NCBI GenBank assembly: GCA_965215765.1
Contig: OZ244118.1
Location: 2,480,001 to 2,544,000, forward strand
Length of the DNA stretch: 64,000 bases
Direction of reading: 5' to 3'
DNA from: G965212025 sp965215765
GTDB lineage: Bacteria; Pseudomonadota; Gammaproteobacteria; Poriferisulfidales; Oxydemutatoraceae
Position numbers and translations under genes: made by a program. The notes under the pieces are model-generated. The model was not told the origin of the DNA and did no database searches. It saw nothing but the letters and a program-made list of their open reading frames with translations. Of the stretch, positions 18,801 through 26,900 are shown in pieces. Each line of letters starts with the position of its first letter. Positions within the stretch are counted from its first letter, which is position 1.

Positions 18801-19998
18801 ACTGCTGAGGCCTGGAGCCAGCGTGGTGTACGGAGTAACCACTGAATTTAACGGTAGTGCGGGTCTCCCACCCCAACAATTTATAATCTCCGCTCTTGAA
18901 CCCGACAAGCCGTCCAACAAGACGCACAATCCCCCAATCCCCACCATCACCACCATGCTTCCGTGGTTTCTTTCCTGCCACGTACCTCATACCGAAGGCG
19001 TATGAACCACCAAGAGTAGTGACGAAGAATCGCAAAAACGGCTTGTCCGCAGCGTTAGTGTCCACTTCAGGGAAAAGGTGAAACGCTGTCAGAATGTAGG
19101 GAGCTCCATCACCCGACTTGTTCTTTATAAAAGTCCCAGTCCCGCAGCCACCACCATTGTCAGAATGGCTGCACAATTTTACGACACCTTTGGTTACATC
19201 CCGCACGTAAGCCGGGCTCTCGCTGTTTACATAGTTGTTCTTACCGGGTCGACGCCAAGTGCCTGCGCGCACGCAACTGTCGGCTTGCCTCGGAGGCGCC
19301 AGGTTCCTGATTCCCTCTCCGTATAAAACCCCGTTGTTATCCTTGAATGTGTGCCCCACTTTTTCGACCGAAAAAGGAAAATCGCCTGGTTCCAGGTGGT
19401 AACTGTCCGGAACCCAAAACTCTATGACAACGGTGTCACCAGACACCGGGAACGCCACAAAGCTGCCATCATTACGTGACAAGCCGCGACCCGTGTACTC
19501 TACGAGCTCTTGATTGCTGTCTCCGGCGGGTGCATAGACATTCACCGACATACCCGGGTCAAGGGGAAAACCAGAAAAATATAACCACAGCCGCAGGGCA
19601 GACGGAGAGCGAATCTGCGCCTGCCAGACATCAAGACCATCTTCCTGTTTGACCAGTGCCCAGTTGGAACGCCTTAACCGGACGTCCCGGGCAATGCTGG
19701 TGTAGTTGACCGTTGTCGCACGAAGCAGTTCACGAATGCGCTCCTGTTCCTGCGTGCTGAAAGATCCCAAGTTCAGTTGCTGTGCGCGGGCAGGATACAG
19801 AGTTCGAGTGGCTTCCCGGGCATTCCTCCCCTCCGAAAAGGGATGGGACGCGAAGCCTTGTTCTGCCAGAGATTCCTGATCCTGGCCGAAAACAAATGAA
19901 CTCGACATGACGATGGGCACACCCACAAGCAGCCACTTCAGCCAACCATGGCTACCGGAAATCTGCGTACCCGAAAATCTGAAACCTGCTTCTTTCAT
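9820..19998 (-). CDS. Giant secreted serine protease / GLUG-repeat / FN3 protein, paralog B
   Basis: 3392 residues, complete, and the reference for the family. Signal peptide 1-38 (h-region LLVGVPIVMSSSFVF, then G/QDQES). Propeptide-like region about 80-225. Trypsin/lysyl-endopeptidase-like domain about 240-500: GCGTGTFI, His307 in ILTAFH, Asp354 in GGDWGIVRL, Ser437 in GASGSS, and SVHHAGSRPQQW between Asp and Ser. GLUG modules begin near 502, 1306, 1973 and 2521. FN3-like pairs begin near 1113, 1769 and 2316. Four more FN3-like domains run from about 2949 to 3365, followed by a basic tail, KKLRLRVFLGGMIR. Each module starts and ends with a Cys pair. Module 1 has the fewest GLUG cores (13). 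It is the only unit here whose 5' end is visible with no mini-ORF between promoter and gene. No sorting signal or outer-membrane barrel is seen, so the export route beyond Sec is unknown. Confidence 0.93.
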   Translation of the reverse strand: MKEAGFRFSGTQISGSHGWLKWLLVGVPIVMSSSFVFGQDQESLAEQGFASHPFSEGRNAREATRTLYPARAQQLNLGSFSTQEQERIRELLRATTVNYTSIARDVRLRRSNWALVKQEDGLDVWQAQIRSPSALRLWLYFSGFPLDPGMSVNVYAPAGDSNQELVEYTGRGLSRNDGSFVAFPVSGDTVVIEFWVPDSYHLEPGDFPFSVEKVGHTFKDNNGVLYGEGIRNLAPPRQADSCVRAGTWRRPGKNNYVNSESPAYVRDVTKGVVKLCSHSDNGGGCGTGTFIKNKSGDGAPYILTAFHLFPEVDTNAADKPFLRFFVTTLGGSYAFGMRYVAGKKPRKHGGDGGDWGIVRLVGRLVGFKSGDYKLLGWETRTTVKFSGYSVHHAGSRPQQWGEFERLWGDGGILPFCEGVCGSISLKYKGISPTHGASGSSAFYKKTGLVIGIQTSQPIPGYGTCIMYGDGMGGIYADERAFNLLNYGDTYYNGSQFPYMDPELACAASSQAMAGSGTESDPYQVENACHLRDVEASPQSHYVQIKDIDATTMTHGWKNGFTPIKDFSGTYDGNGYKISNLKVNTTDEAFENIGLFGMLQGGLLKRVKLVNFVTKGGANVGSLVGLNDRGTIEDSEVDGKVDGDRTIGGLVGLNQGGVIRNSVALVRVGENSSDTYVAGGLVGQNDGGTIVGSQAVGAVTGGNQVGGLVGKNRGSVTSSHANGDVTGTDSIWGYAYVGGLVGWHLGGTISDSYMKGHDSNRYANIHVVGAARGVGGLVGVNEARIVNGHTARYARVSGKDQVGGLVGVNKGNIGNSYAQGTVAGDSQVGGLVGVSESNASIVSSHAVLELRVSGKNKVGGLVGGNKGSIGNSYARGAVTGDSQTGGLAGVNKGTIVNSHAQGAVTGGSQTGGLVGVNLENASVVNGSTAGQARVSGKNKVGGLVGENKGNISDSYARGTVTGDSQTGGLVGENKGSLSNSYAQGAVTGGSQTGGLAGVNSGLVRSAYSTGAVGGTDLSGRLVGVNGGTIARSYASKLGDGDSLVGKDNGAVQGSDLRTVEQMKCSMLPVNLCRAAGVYLGWDTRIWHFGHFRMLPVLRVLADVPVAPIAVRESWNLTDGLTLHWGWHQGVAVSSFEVEVGGIIRDTKVSRFSLDDTLMAELRERYASGSEIHYSIRGVKGGVAGDAASGSFHLMKVPGVVGTQTASGLSTIRVTITEAATDGYGHALGSSAYGEPAGGVALDLAYHVQLFSKSRLKEDRRMTQQEWSSSTVVEFSGLEGGSRYEVRVFARNKAGTGSTTVIAPIFTYVEACPRAAVITAAGSGSEDDSWQVGTLCQLHEMRYDTAAHYRLANDIDAKQSHEWRDGKGFPPIEFFSGSLDGSGHSVLNLLINPGQTDHVGLFGKLSGGALQRLALVNVTVRGRDATGALAGSVEANGSINGSTVTGLIGGRRRVGGVAGENHGLIELSHSESAVVGTTTVRWHGNTIGGLVGWNAWGARIRSSYARGGVSGASSVGGLVGANEASIYHSHAQSTVSGHQYVGGLVGNNYGFISGSYSAGAVSGVEDVGGLAGNHNSNSIVDSHSDSTVVSEGNSVGGLAGLSSGSILRSHATGAVSGNEQVGGLVGESRYGSIDDSYATGSVSGNEQVGGLAGNSERSTDNNIRIDDSYAAGLVSGNNQAGMLVGYSEGTDMAANYALEPGVGSSALQLVGSGEEDATENNFSRTLAQLQCPLLPGDTCQGAVSYSGWSTQVWYFGDEQTLPAHRALRTVPPAPPSRLQAKWNLEGELELNWTAAKTGSLNAGYWVEVAGRSLETRSASFTLGRHLLQSLRSEYRGSTVQVSVRGYNRHGMSEATTVVIRLLRAPGKLTVVRASAQAFSLQVLLMAPADDGYGQSPEDPAYGYTGVGVPAGLGYRVRLYAGGELVQERELAHTAGETSAVVEFSGLASDSFYEVVATPYNNVGEGSSFFLSAFTRPWQCDGEALMSAGGSGGSGSEDDPWQIATLCQLQGIRSAPVAHYRLASDIEAGPSRDWRAGEGFAPIADFSGSLDGAGHQIFHLKVRSEAMEDVGMFAQLQGGLLQQVVLVNAQLWGSVNVGALAGRNEGGRIVNSGVTGSLFGGQVAGGLVGINAGTISGSAAQLAAEPGGQVAGGLVGRNLVTGSIDTSYAGGSVSGAVRAGGLVADNLGSVTDSYTTAFVTGEGLVAGLVADNQGAVSRSYAAGSVSGAGQPGSFAGSSPGGITDSYAAALPRGNGGGMPFVADDAGQGSGFLRTLQQLRCPTAPGLACAGRSTYSGWSAEIWSFGDYRTLPVLRGFETPGKPLRLLAQWKSPSSLLLRWEPPLHTKELIAYRIEAPSIAAEETASLYYVGGSDWLQKLRARYEGGNTLFLTVRGYNLYGVGEAARVSVRLLDVPDSPADMRVEQGVSTLRLSFTAPANDGYGRRPVDADYATSAEAMALHLAYRIRLYASGELVEERDIPLGNPLSPVTMEFTGLESAFAYRLEAFAHNTVGTGSPSTIRAVTSFPGCVGKGLKSASGDGSNNNPWQIATLCQLQDVRSDLYAHYVQVANIDASPSRGWSGGAGFHPIEPFSGAFDGAGRQISALHINRPETDTVGLFSRLAEDGIAKGVVLLDAWVKGKNSVGALVGFNDGTVMNSVVRSAQVSGSRAGANIGGLAGGNGGLLIDSGASAEVDGGRYVGGLVGYVKAKGRVVGSTVRASQVRALESAGGLAGLALGATILYSSADAAVRVSGEGRDNAGGLVGYSQGSTILHCYATGSAIAVDGSRAGGLVGYSGSTIAYSYADVSVSGDSRIGGLVGINSGSVHASYALGEVRGHFSIGGLVGNNIRRIQDSYAANRVVGESGSTGSLAGYSAPDAVIDRSYAPVSAQAALVGNGSSGGSSPRTLTQLRCPTAVGQRCADATTYAGWEPEVWHFGNTRTLPLLRAIADIPATPVDLAVSWESPDHLRFTWAAGSSAVDSYELELAGTIREVTAPTFDFNGDFLAEFRKNRQGACPHPYRLRAVRGDIAGYPAAGHFYLPGLPGATTITDLVPGQTTARLVLMVMGHDDCAPLAGDALASSSDRVAGSGFGYVVVVSAGGRSTETFFSAGAFDAEIEITDLLPKRSYSLQVYARNRAGTGEPAQASENRSAFSTIAVPGRPSGLRARWKSVDQVNLSWEAASSNGAMIDSYQLFVDGKSHPVSGTATSYVLSGHVLAQLRKKHAGGEQIRYSLRAVNRAGTGAMSTAAFTLLDVLEGTLAMQLMHKANGRVQVHLQYSGNDGYGRTADHADFGAPVDGILLGLGYRVQLLSYGELIEEQSVAMPTPGGAVRTEFTGLQGGVAYEVRAFPLDSVAELPGVSQFINWDPEIPTTPRPGPHHVKKLRLRVFLGGMIR
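16935..18075 (-). repeat. GLUG repeats of module 1, paralog B (about 13 copies)
   Basis: Tandem coding repeats of 78 or 90 bp with GGLVG/GGLAG cores alternating between ENKG-type and VSESN/VNLEN-type loops. This is the shortest module 1 among the paralogs, about five units shorter than D or E. Confidence 0.85.
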
Positions 19999-20075
19999 TG
20001 TGAATGCTTAGGAGCCATGCGGGCGGAGAAAAGAGAGCCTGACCACACTGAGACATAAAATTCCCTGCACCACAT
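19995..20075 (-). other. Possible 26-codon leader ORF overlapping the gene B start (ATGA)
   Basis: An ATG at 20075 opens a 26-codon frame beginning MWCREFY and ending MAPKHSQ, whose TGA overlaps the giant gene ATG as ATGA. The same frame is present in the gene A leader (8177-8257) and, with a conservative change, at the 44119 start. Before gene E the first ATG is changed to ATA. With no ribosome-binding site before the main start, coupled re-initiation is a plausible way to translate the giant gene. No protein evidence is available, and chance conservation through cassette duplication is the main alternative. Confidence 0.35.
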
Positions 20076-20164
20076 TCGCTATCTGTTCTCCATGGCTGAC
20101 GCACTGAGCGATCCTCTGGCTCTGACCTTCACTCACTCTCTGATGTCCCAGCACGGCTGTACGC
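19999..20164 (-). promoter_or_regulatory. 5' leader of gene B, single copy
   Basis: The 166-bp leader runs from the start codon to the junction string gctgtacgc (20156-20164). It is the same leader that appears in every cassette elsewhere in the array. The bases just before the gene B ATG (CTCCTAAGCATTCACA) contain no purine-rich ribosome-binding site. That makes the start unusual and points to the overlapping upstream ORF described separately. Confidence 0.7.
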
Positions 20165-20187
20165 ACAGGGAAATCACTAGTGGGTTA

Positions 20188-20216
20188 ATTGTACAAAATA
20201 ACGCCCAATCCGGCAA
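20188..20216 (-). promoter_or_regulatory. Sigma70-like promoter of unit B
   Basis: TTGCCG (20211-20216), 17-bp spacer, TACAAT (20188-20193). Predicted start near 20181, giving a 5' leader of about 183 nt directly before gene B. Confidence 0.75.
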
Positions 20217-20906
20217 ATTATTATTAAGAAGATACCGACCCCATCCGACCGGAAAACCCCGAAAACAGCACCAAGGTGTACTGTCTTATTTGTGAGCTTT
20301 TTGGTCTATAAGGGGGTGAATCAGTGGCAATAGTCGGCACTGCGACTTCCTGTTTTTAACCGCGAAAAACGTGAAAGTTGGTATTTGCAATTCGTATGAT
20401 TTCAGTTTTGGGGCAGCTTCCAAAGTTCACCGAAAGCCCCAATTCAAGGCCTGTTGTTTTAAGACAATTCAACAGTTGTGCTTCATGTTCATCAGTAATG
20501 TTTGTCATGGCAGATATAGTCAGGCTTATGGACTTGCTTTAAAGGTTCACCCTCTGTGCCTTGAAAGGAATGCTCCTTTCAGAAAACTCCTTCTCCAGAC
20601 ACTCCTGGCACACTGCCCCAAGTAAGCCACACCTCATTTCCCTGAATCGCATGGCATTCATCAGAAAACAAAATCTTTTCGTGTTTTTCGCGGTTATTAA
20701 ACTCGTGGTTCATAGTTCTCTCGCCAGTTGCCCGGGCTCTTCACCAAAGGAATGCTCCTTATGAAAAATTCCTTCTCCGGACACTCCTGGCACACCGCCT
20801 CAAGAAAACCACAACCCCACTTCTCTGAATCACATAGCATTCATCAGAAAACAAAACCTTTTCGTGTTTTTCGTGTTTTTCGCGGTTATTAAACTCGTGT
20901 ATGACC
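20217..20906. other. Spacer between genes C and B (type I)
   Basis: About 690 bp without a convincing gene. It holds two copies of the 182-bp repeat (starting near 20567 and 20749). It also holds a 7-bp inverted repeat, TTGGGGC at 20408-20414 and GCCCCAA at 20436-20442, with a 21-nt loop and no T-tract. A short plus-strand ORF from 20371 is not conserved in the other spacers after its first ~30 codons. Confidence 0.65.
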
Positions 20907-23900
20907 TTAGCGAACCATACCGCCCAGGAACGCTCTCAGGCGCAATTTCTTGACGTGATGCGAACCTGGTCTCGGCGTCGTCGGAATCTCGGGATCCCAG
21001 TTGATAAACTGCCTCACTCCTGGCAGCTCAGCCGCGCTGTCCCGGGGAAATGCCCGGACTTCGTACGCAACACCACCCTGTAGCCCCGTAAATTCTGTCT
21101 TGACGGCTCCCCCGGGTGTCGGCATCGCAACAGACTGCTCCTCTATCAGTTCTCCGTACGAAGGCAGTTGTACCCGATACCCCAAGCCGAGCAATATTCC
21201 GTCAACCGGGGCACCGAAATCAGCATGATCCGCAGTGCGTCCATAGCCATCATTTCCCGAATATTGCAAGTGTACCTGCACACGACCATTCGCCTTGTGT
21301 ATCAGCTGCATGGCCAATGTTCCCTCAAGAACGTCGAGCAAAGTAAATACCGCCGTACCCATCACGCCCGCTCCGGCACGATTGACTGCCCAGAGCGAAT
21401 AGCGTATCTGCTCTCCTCCTGCATACATATTACGCAGTTGCGCCAAGACATGGCCTGACAACACATAAGAAGTGGCGGTTCTTGTGCTCGGGTGGCTTTT
21501 CCCGTCCACGGAAAGCTGGTAGCTGTCTATCGTCGCCCCGTTGCTGCTCGCCGCTTCCCAACTCAGGTTCACCCGGTTTGTGGACTCCCACCTGGCTCGC
21601 AAGTCTGAAGGTTTGCCAGGTGCCGCTATGGTGCTGAACGCGCTCCTGTTTTCGGATGCCTGGGCGGGCTCCCCGGTGCCCGCCCGGTTGCGCGCATAGA
21701 CCTGTAACGAATAGCTTCTCTTCGGCAGCAAGTCGGTGATCTCAATCTCGGTGTCAAAAGCACCTGCCGAGAAAAAGGTCTCGGTGCTGCGTCCTGCGGC
21801 ACTCACAACCACCACGTAGCCAAAGCCTGTGAGCATGGCGTAGTCAGGTGAAGTCGCCAGGGAAGCGCAATCGCCATATCCCATGGTCGTCAACACCAGG
21901 CGCGCAGTGGTTTGACCGGGCACCAGCTCCGTTATCGTCGTCGCGCCCGGAAGACCGGGCAAATAGAAGTAAGCGGCTGCCTGATAACCAGCGACATCTC
22001 CGTGTATAGCGCGAAGACGGTACGGGTGGGGGCAAGCCTCTTGCTTGTTTTTCCGAAACCCGGCCAGAAAATCTCCGTCAAAGTCAAAAGTCGGAGCTGT
22101 GACCTCCCGTATTGTTCCTGCCAGTTCAAGTTCGTACGAATCAACCGCTGGACTTCCCGCCGCCCAAGTGAAGCGCAGATGATCCGGAGATTCCCAGCTC
22201 ACCGCCAAATCAACCGGTGTGGCAGGAATATCGGCAAGCGCGCGCAGCAAGGGCAACGTGCGGGTATTGCCAAAATGCCAGGCTCCCGGTTCCCAGCCGG
22301 CATAAGTCGTGGCACCTGCGCATCTCTGCCCCGCCGCAGTCGGGCAACGCAGCTGGGTCAGAGTGCGAGGTGAAGAGCCATCCGTTGAGCCATTGCCCAC
22401 CAAAGATGCCTGTGCAGACACGGGTGCGTAACTGCGATCAATCACCGCATCCGGAGCAGAATAACCTGCCAGACTCCCGGTGCTGCCCGACTCCCCAACA
22501 ACCCTGTTCACCGCATAGCTGTCCTGAATGCGGCGGATATTGCTTCCGACCAACCCCCCGGTGATGGAGCGACCCCGTACCTCACCGAGTGCATAGCTCG
22601 CATGGACAGAACCGGCGTTGATGCCCGCCAGTCCGCCAACACGATCAGCTCCGCTGACTGACACGTCGGCATAGCTGTAGGCAATGGTGCTTCCGCTGTA
22701 GCCGACCAGACCGCCGGCGCGCGAGCCGTCTACAACGATGGCCGAACCTGTCGCGTAACAGTGCAAAATCGTGCTTCCCTGGCTATAGCCAACCAGACCG
22801 CCAGCATTGCCCCGCCCTTCACCCGAGACGCGCACCGCCGCGTCGGCACTGCTGTGCAAAATAGCGGCTCCCAGAGCCAGGCCAGCCAGACCGCCGGCAG
22901 ACTCAAGCGCGCGTACTTGTGAATCCCTCACCGTGCTGCCCACGACCCGACCTTTTGCTTTCACATAACCGACCAGACCGCCGACGTATCTGCCCCCGTC
23001 AACCTCGGCACTGGCACCACTGTCAACCAGTAATCCTCCGTTGCCACCCGCCAGCCCGCCAATGTTGACTCCGGCTCTGTTGCCGGAAACCTGTGCAGAC
23101 CTCACGACGCTGTTCATGACGGTTCCGTCGTTAAAGCCGACCAAAGCTCCGACGCTGTTTTTTCCTTTTACCCACGCATCAACGAGCACCACTCCCTTGG
23201 CGATCCCGTCTTCTGCGAGTCTGGAAAACAGGCCAACCGTATCCGTCTCCGGGCGGTTAATGTGCAGAGCAGAGATTTGCCGCCCTGCCCCGTCGAAAGT
23301 GCCTGAAAAGGACTCTATCGGATGAAAACCGGCGCCGCCTGACCACTCCCGACTCGGGCTGGCGTCAATATCTGCCACCTGCACATAGTGAGCGTGCAGA
23401 TCAGAGCGCACATCCTGCAGTTGGCACAACGTGCCAATTTGCCACGGGTTGTTGTTGCTGCCGTCACCCGATGCACTCTTCAGACCCTTGCCTGCGCATC
23501 CCGGAAAGCTGGTCACCGCCCGGATCGTTGACGGCGATCCGGTGCCCACCGTGTTATGGGCGAAGGCTTCCAGCCGATATGCAAAGGCACTCTCAAGCCC
23601 CGTAAATTCTATCGTGACCGGGTTCAGAGGACTCCCCAGCGGAATGTCGCGTTCTTCAACCAGCTCCCCGGTCGCATACAGACGTATTCGGTAAGCCAGG
23701 TGCAAAGCCATGGCTTCCGCTGACGTTGCGTAATCAGCGTCACCCGGTTTGCGACCGTAGCCGTCATTGGCCGGGGCTGTAAAGCTGAGTCTCAGCGTGG
23801 AGACCCCCGGCACCACGCGCATATCAACCGGAGAATCAGGAACATCCAGCAGGCGCACGGAAACACGGGCAGCTTCGCCAACACCATAAAGGTTGTAGCC

Positions 23901-26900
23901 GCGAACCGTTAAAAAGAGCGTATTCCCGCCTTCATGACGGGCGCGCAGCTTCTGCAACCAGTCTGATCCTCCCACGTAGTACAACGATGCGGTTTCCTCA
24001 GCAGCGATCGATGGAGCCTCAATCCGGTAAGCGATCAGTTCTTTGGTGTGAAGCGGAGGCTCCCAACGCAGCAACAAGGAAGACGGGGATTTCCACTGCG
24101 CGAGCAGGCGCAAGGGTTTGCCAGGAGTCTCAAAGCCCCGCAAAACCGGCAGTGTCCTGTAATCTCCGAAAGACCAGATCTCGGCACTCCAGCCTGAGTA
24201 TGTTGACCTTCCCGCACACGCCAGGCCGGGGGCGGTGGGGCAACGCAGTTGCTGCAGCGTCCGCAAGGAGCCTGATCCCTGCCCGGTGTCATCTGCCACA
24301 AAAGGCACGCTGCCACCATTGCCGCCATTGACGCGAGGCAACGCTGCTGCGTAGCTGTCGGTGATGCCTCCCGAACTGCTGCCGGCAAAACCTCCAGGCT
24401 GTCCGGCTCCGGACACCGACCCTGCCGCATAGCTGCGGCTGACTGTGCCTTGATTGTTTGCCACAAGACCTGCAACCAGACCTTCCCCGGTCACAAAAGC
24501 TGTTGTGTAGCTGTCAGTCACCGAGCCCAGGTTGTCTGCGACCAGACCACCCGCCCGAACTGCTCCTGACACCGAGCCTCCGGCATAGCTTGTATCAATA
24601 CTCCCGACTGTCAGGTTTTTCCCGACCAGACCACCTGCAACCTGAGCTCCCGGCTCTGTCGTCAGTTGAGCCGCGCTGCCGCTGATCGTGCCTGCGTTGA
24701 TGCCAACGAGTCCTCCCGCCACTTGCCCGCCAAAAAGTGAGCCCGTCACCCCGCTGTTCACGATCCTTCCTCCCTCGTTCCTGCCCGCCAGGGCACCCAC
24801 ATTGACGCTTCCCCAAAGCTGCGCGTTCACCAGCACGACCTGCTGCAACAGACCACCCCGAAGCTGCGCAAACATGCCGACATCTTCCAGCGCATCAGAG
24901 CGCACCCATAAGTGGAAAATCTGATAACCGGCACCGTCAAGGGAACCGGAAAAATCGGCGATCGGTGCAAAACCTTCTCCGGCTCGCCAGTTCCGGGATG
25001 GGCCTGCCTCAATATCGCCTGCCAGCCGGTAGTGAGCTGCAGGAACAGAGCGAATGTCCTGCAATTGGCACAGCGTGGCAATCTGCCAGGGATCGTCCTC
25101 GCTGCCCGAGCCGCCCGAACCGCCTGCCGATGCCAGGGCTTCTCCGTCGCACTGCCAGGGACGGGTAAATGCCGACAGGAAAAATGACGACCCTTCTCCA
25201 ACATTGTTATAGGGTGTTGCCACCACTTCATAGAAGCTGTCGCTTGCCAGACCCGAAAATTCAACAACTGCAGATGTTTTGCCAACTGTGTGCGTACGCT
25301 CCCGCTCCTGCACCAGTTCTCCCCCGGCGTACAACCGTACCCGGTAGCCCAGACCTGCGGGAACCCCGACACCCGTGTATCCGTAAGCCGGGTCTTCCGG
25401 TGATTGGCCGTAGCCGTCGTCAGCCGGAGCCATAAGCGACACACGCAGTGAAAACGCTTGCGCCGATGCCCGAACGACCGTCAATTTGCCTGGGGCTCTC
25501 AGCAGTCTGATCACAACCGTCGTCGCTTCGCTCATGCCATGGCGGTTATATCCACGCACGCTGACTTGCAAGGTACTGCCCCTATATTCGGAACGGAGGC
25601 TTTGCAACAGGTGCCTGCCGAAGGTAAAAGATGCGGACTCCGTTTCCAGGGAACGCCCTGCCATCTCCACCCAATAGCCGGCGTTCAGGCTTCCTGTTTT
25701 CGCGGCTGTCCAGCTCAGTTCCAGATCACCTTCCAGGTTCCATCGCGCCTGCAGGCGGGAAGGGGGAGCAGGTGGCACTGCTTGCAGGGCGCGATGGGTC
25801 GGGAGCGTCTGCTCGTCCCCGAAATACCAGATTTTGGTGCTCCAGCCGGAGTAGCTGACTGCTCCCTGGCACGTGTCTCCCGGCAAAAGGGGACACTGCA
25901 ATTGCGCCAGCGTGCGGGAAAAATTGTTTTCTGTGGTGTCGTCTTCCCCGCTGCCCACGAGTTCCAGCGCGCTGCTGCCGGCACCCGGCTCCAAGGCGTA
26001 ATTTGCAGCCATATCGGTGCCCACGGATTGCCCCACCAGCATGCCCGCCTGATTGTTCCCGTTAACCAGACCAGTCGCATAACTGTCTTCAATACTGATG
26101 TTTCTGCTGTAGTAGAGTTCACTGTTTCCCACCAGGCCGCCTATCTGCACATTCCCGCTGACCAAACCAGTCGCATAGCTGTCGTCAATCGAGCCGTACT
26201 TGGTTTTTCCCACCAGTCCACCTACCTGATCAGTTCCACTGACCGCTCCGGTCGCATGGCTTCTGAGGATTGACCCTGAACTCATGCCCACCAGACCTCC
26301 CACATGGTTCCCCGCGCTGATAACCTTGCTGTCCGAGTGGCTGTCAGCTATGGAATAGTAATCGTTCCAGCCCACCAGCCCGCCCACATTTCTCGTTCCG
26401 CTGACCACTCCTGCCGAATAAGAGCCGAATATAAAGCCAACGTTATAACCCGCCAGCCCGCCCACAGAAGAACGCCCGCTCACCGTTGACTGCGCTTGGC
26501 TGTGGTAGATCGGAGCTTGATTGAGCCCTACCAGTCCACCAATATTGTCTGCTCCGCTCACACTTCCTCTCGCGTGCGAACTGCGTATCCTCGCGCCCGA
26601 GAAGTTGGCACCCACCAGTCCGCCTATTGTGTTGCCGTGCCCCTGGGAATCAACCGTTCCGGCAACGGTAGACTCCGAATGGCTGAGCTTGATCAAGCCA
26701 TGGTTCTCACCTGCCACTCCTCCCACACGATCCCGACCGCCTATCAACCCCGTTACCGTGCTGCCCTTGATGCTTCCATTTGCCGCAACGCTTCCTGCCA
26801 GGGCTCCTGTTGCATCTCTGCCCCATACTGTGACATTCACTAGCGCCAGCCTTTGCAGAGCACCACCGCTGAGTTTCCCGAACAGCCCGACATGGTCTGT

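Noticed and set aside
9820..19998. Autotransporter or type IX secretion cargo
   Set aside because: No C-terminal beta-barrel or type IX C-terminal domain is visible; the C-terminus is FN3-like domains plus a short basic tail.
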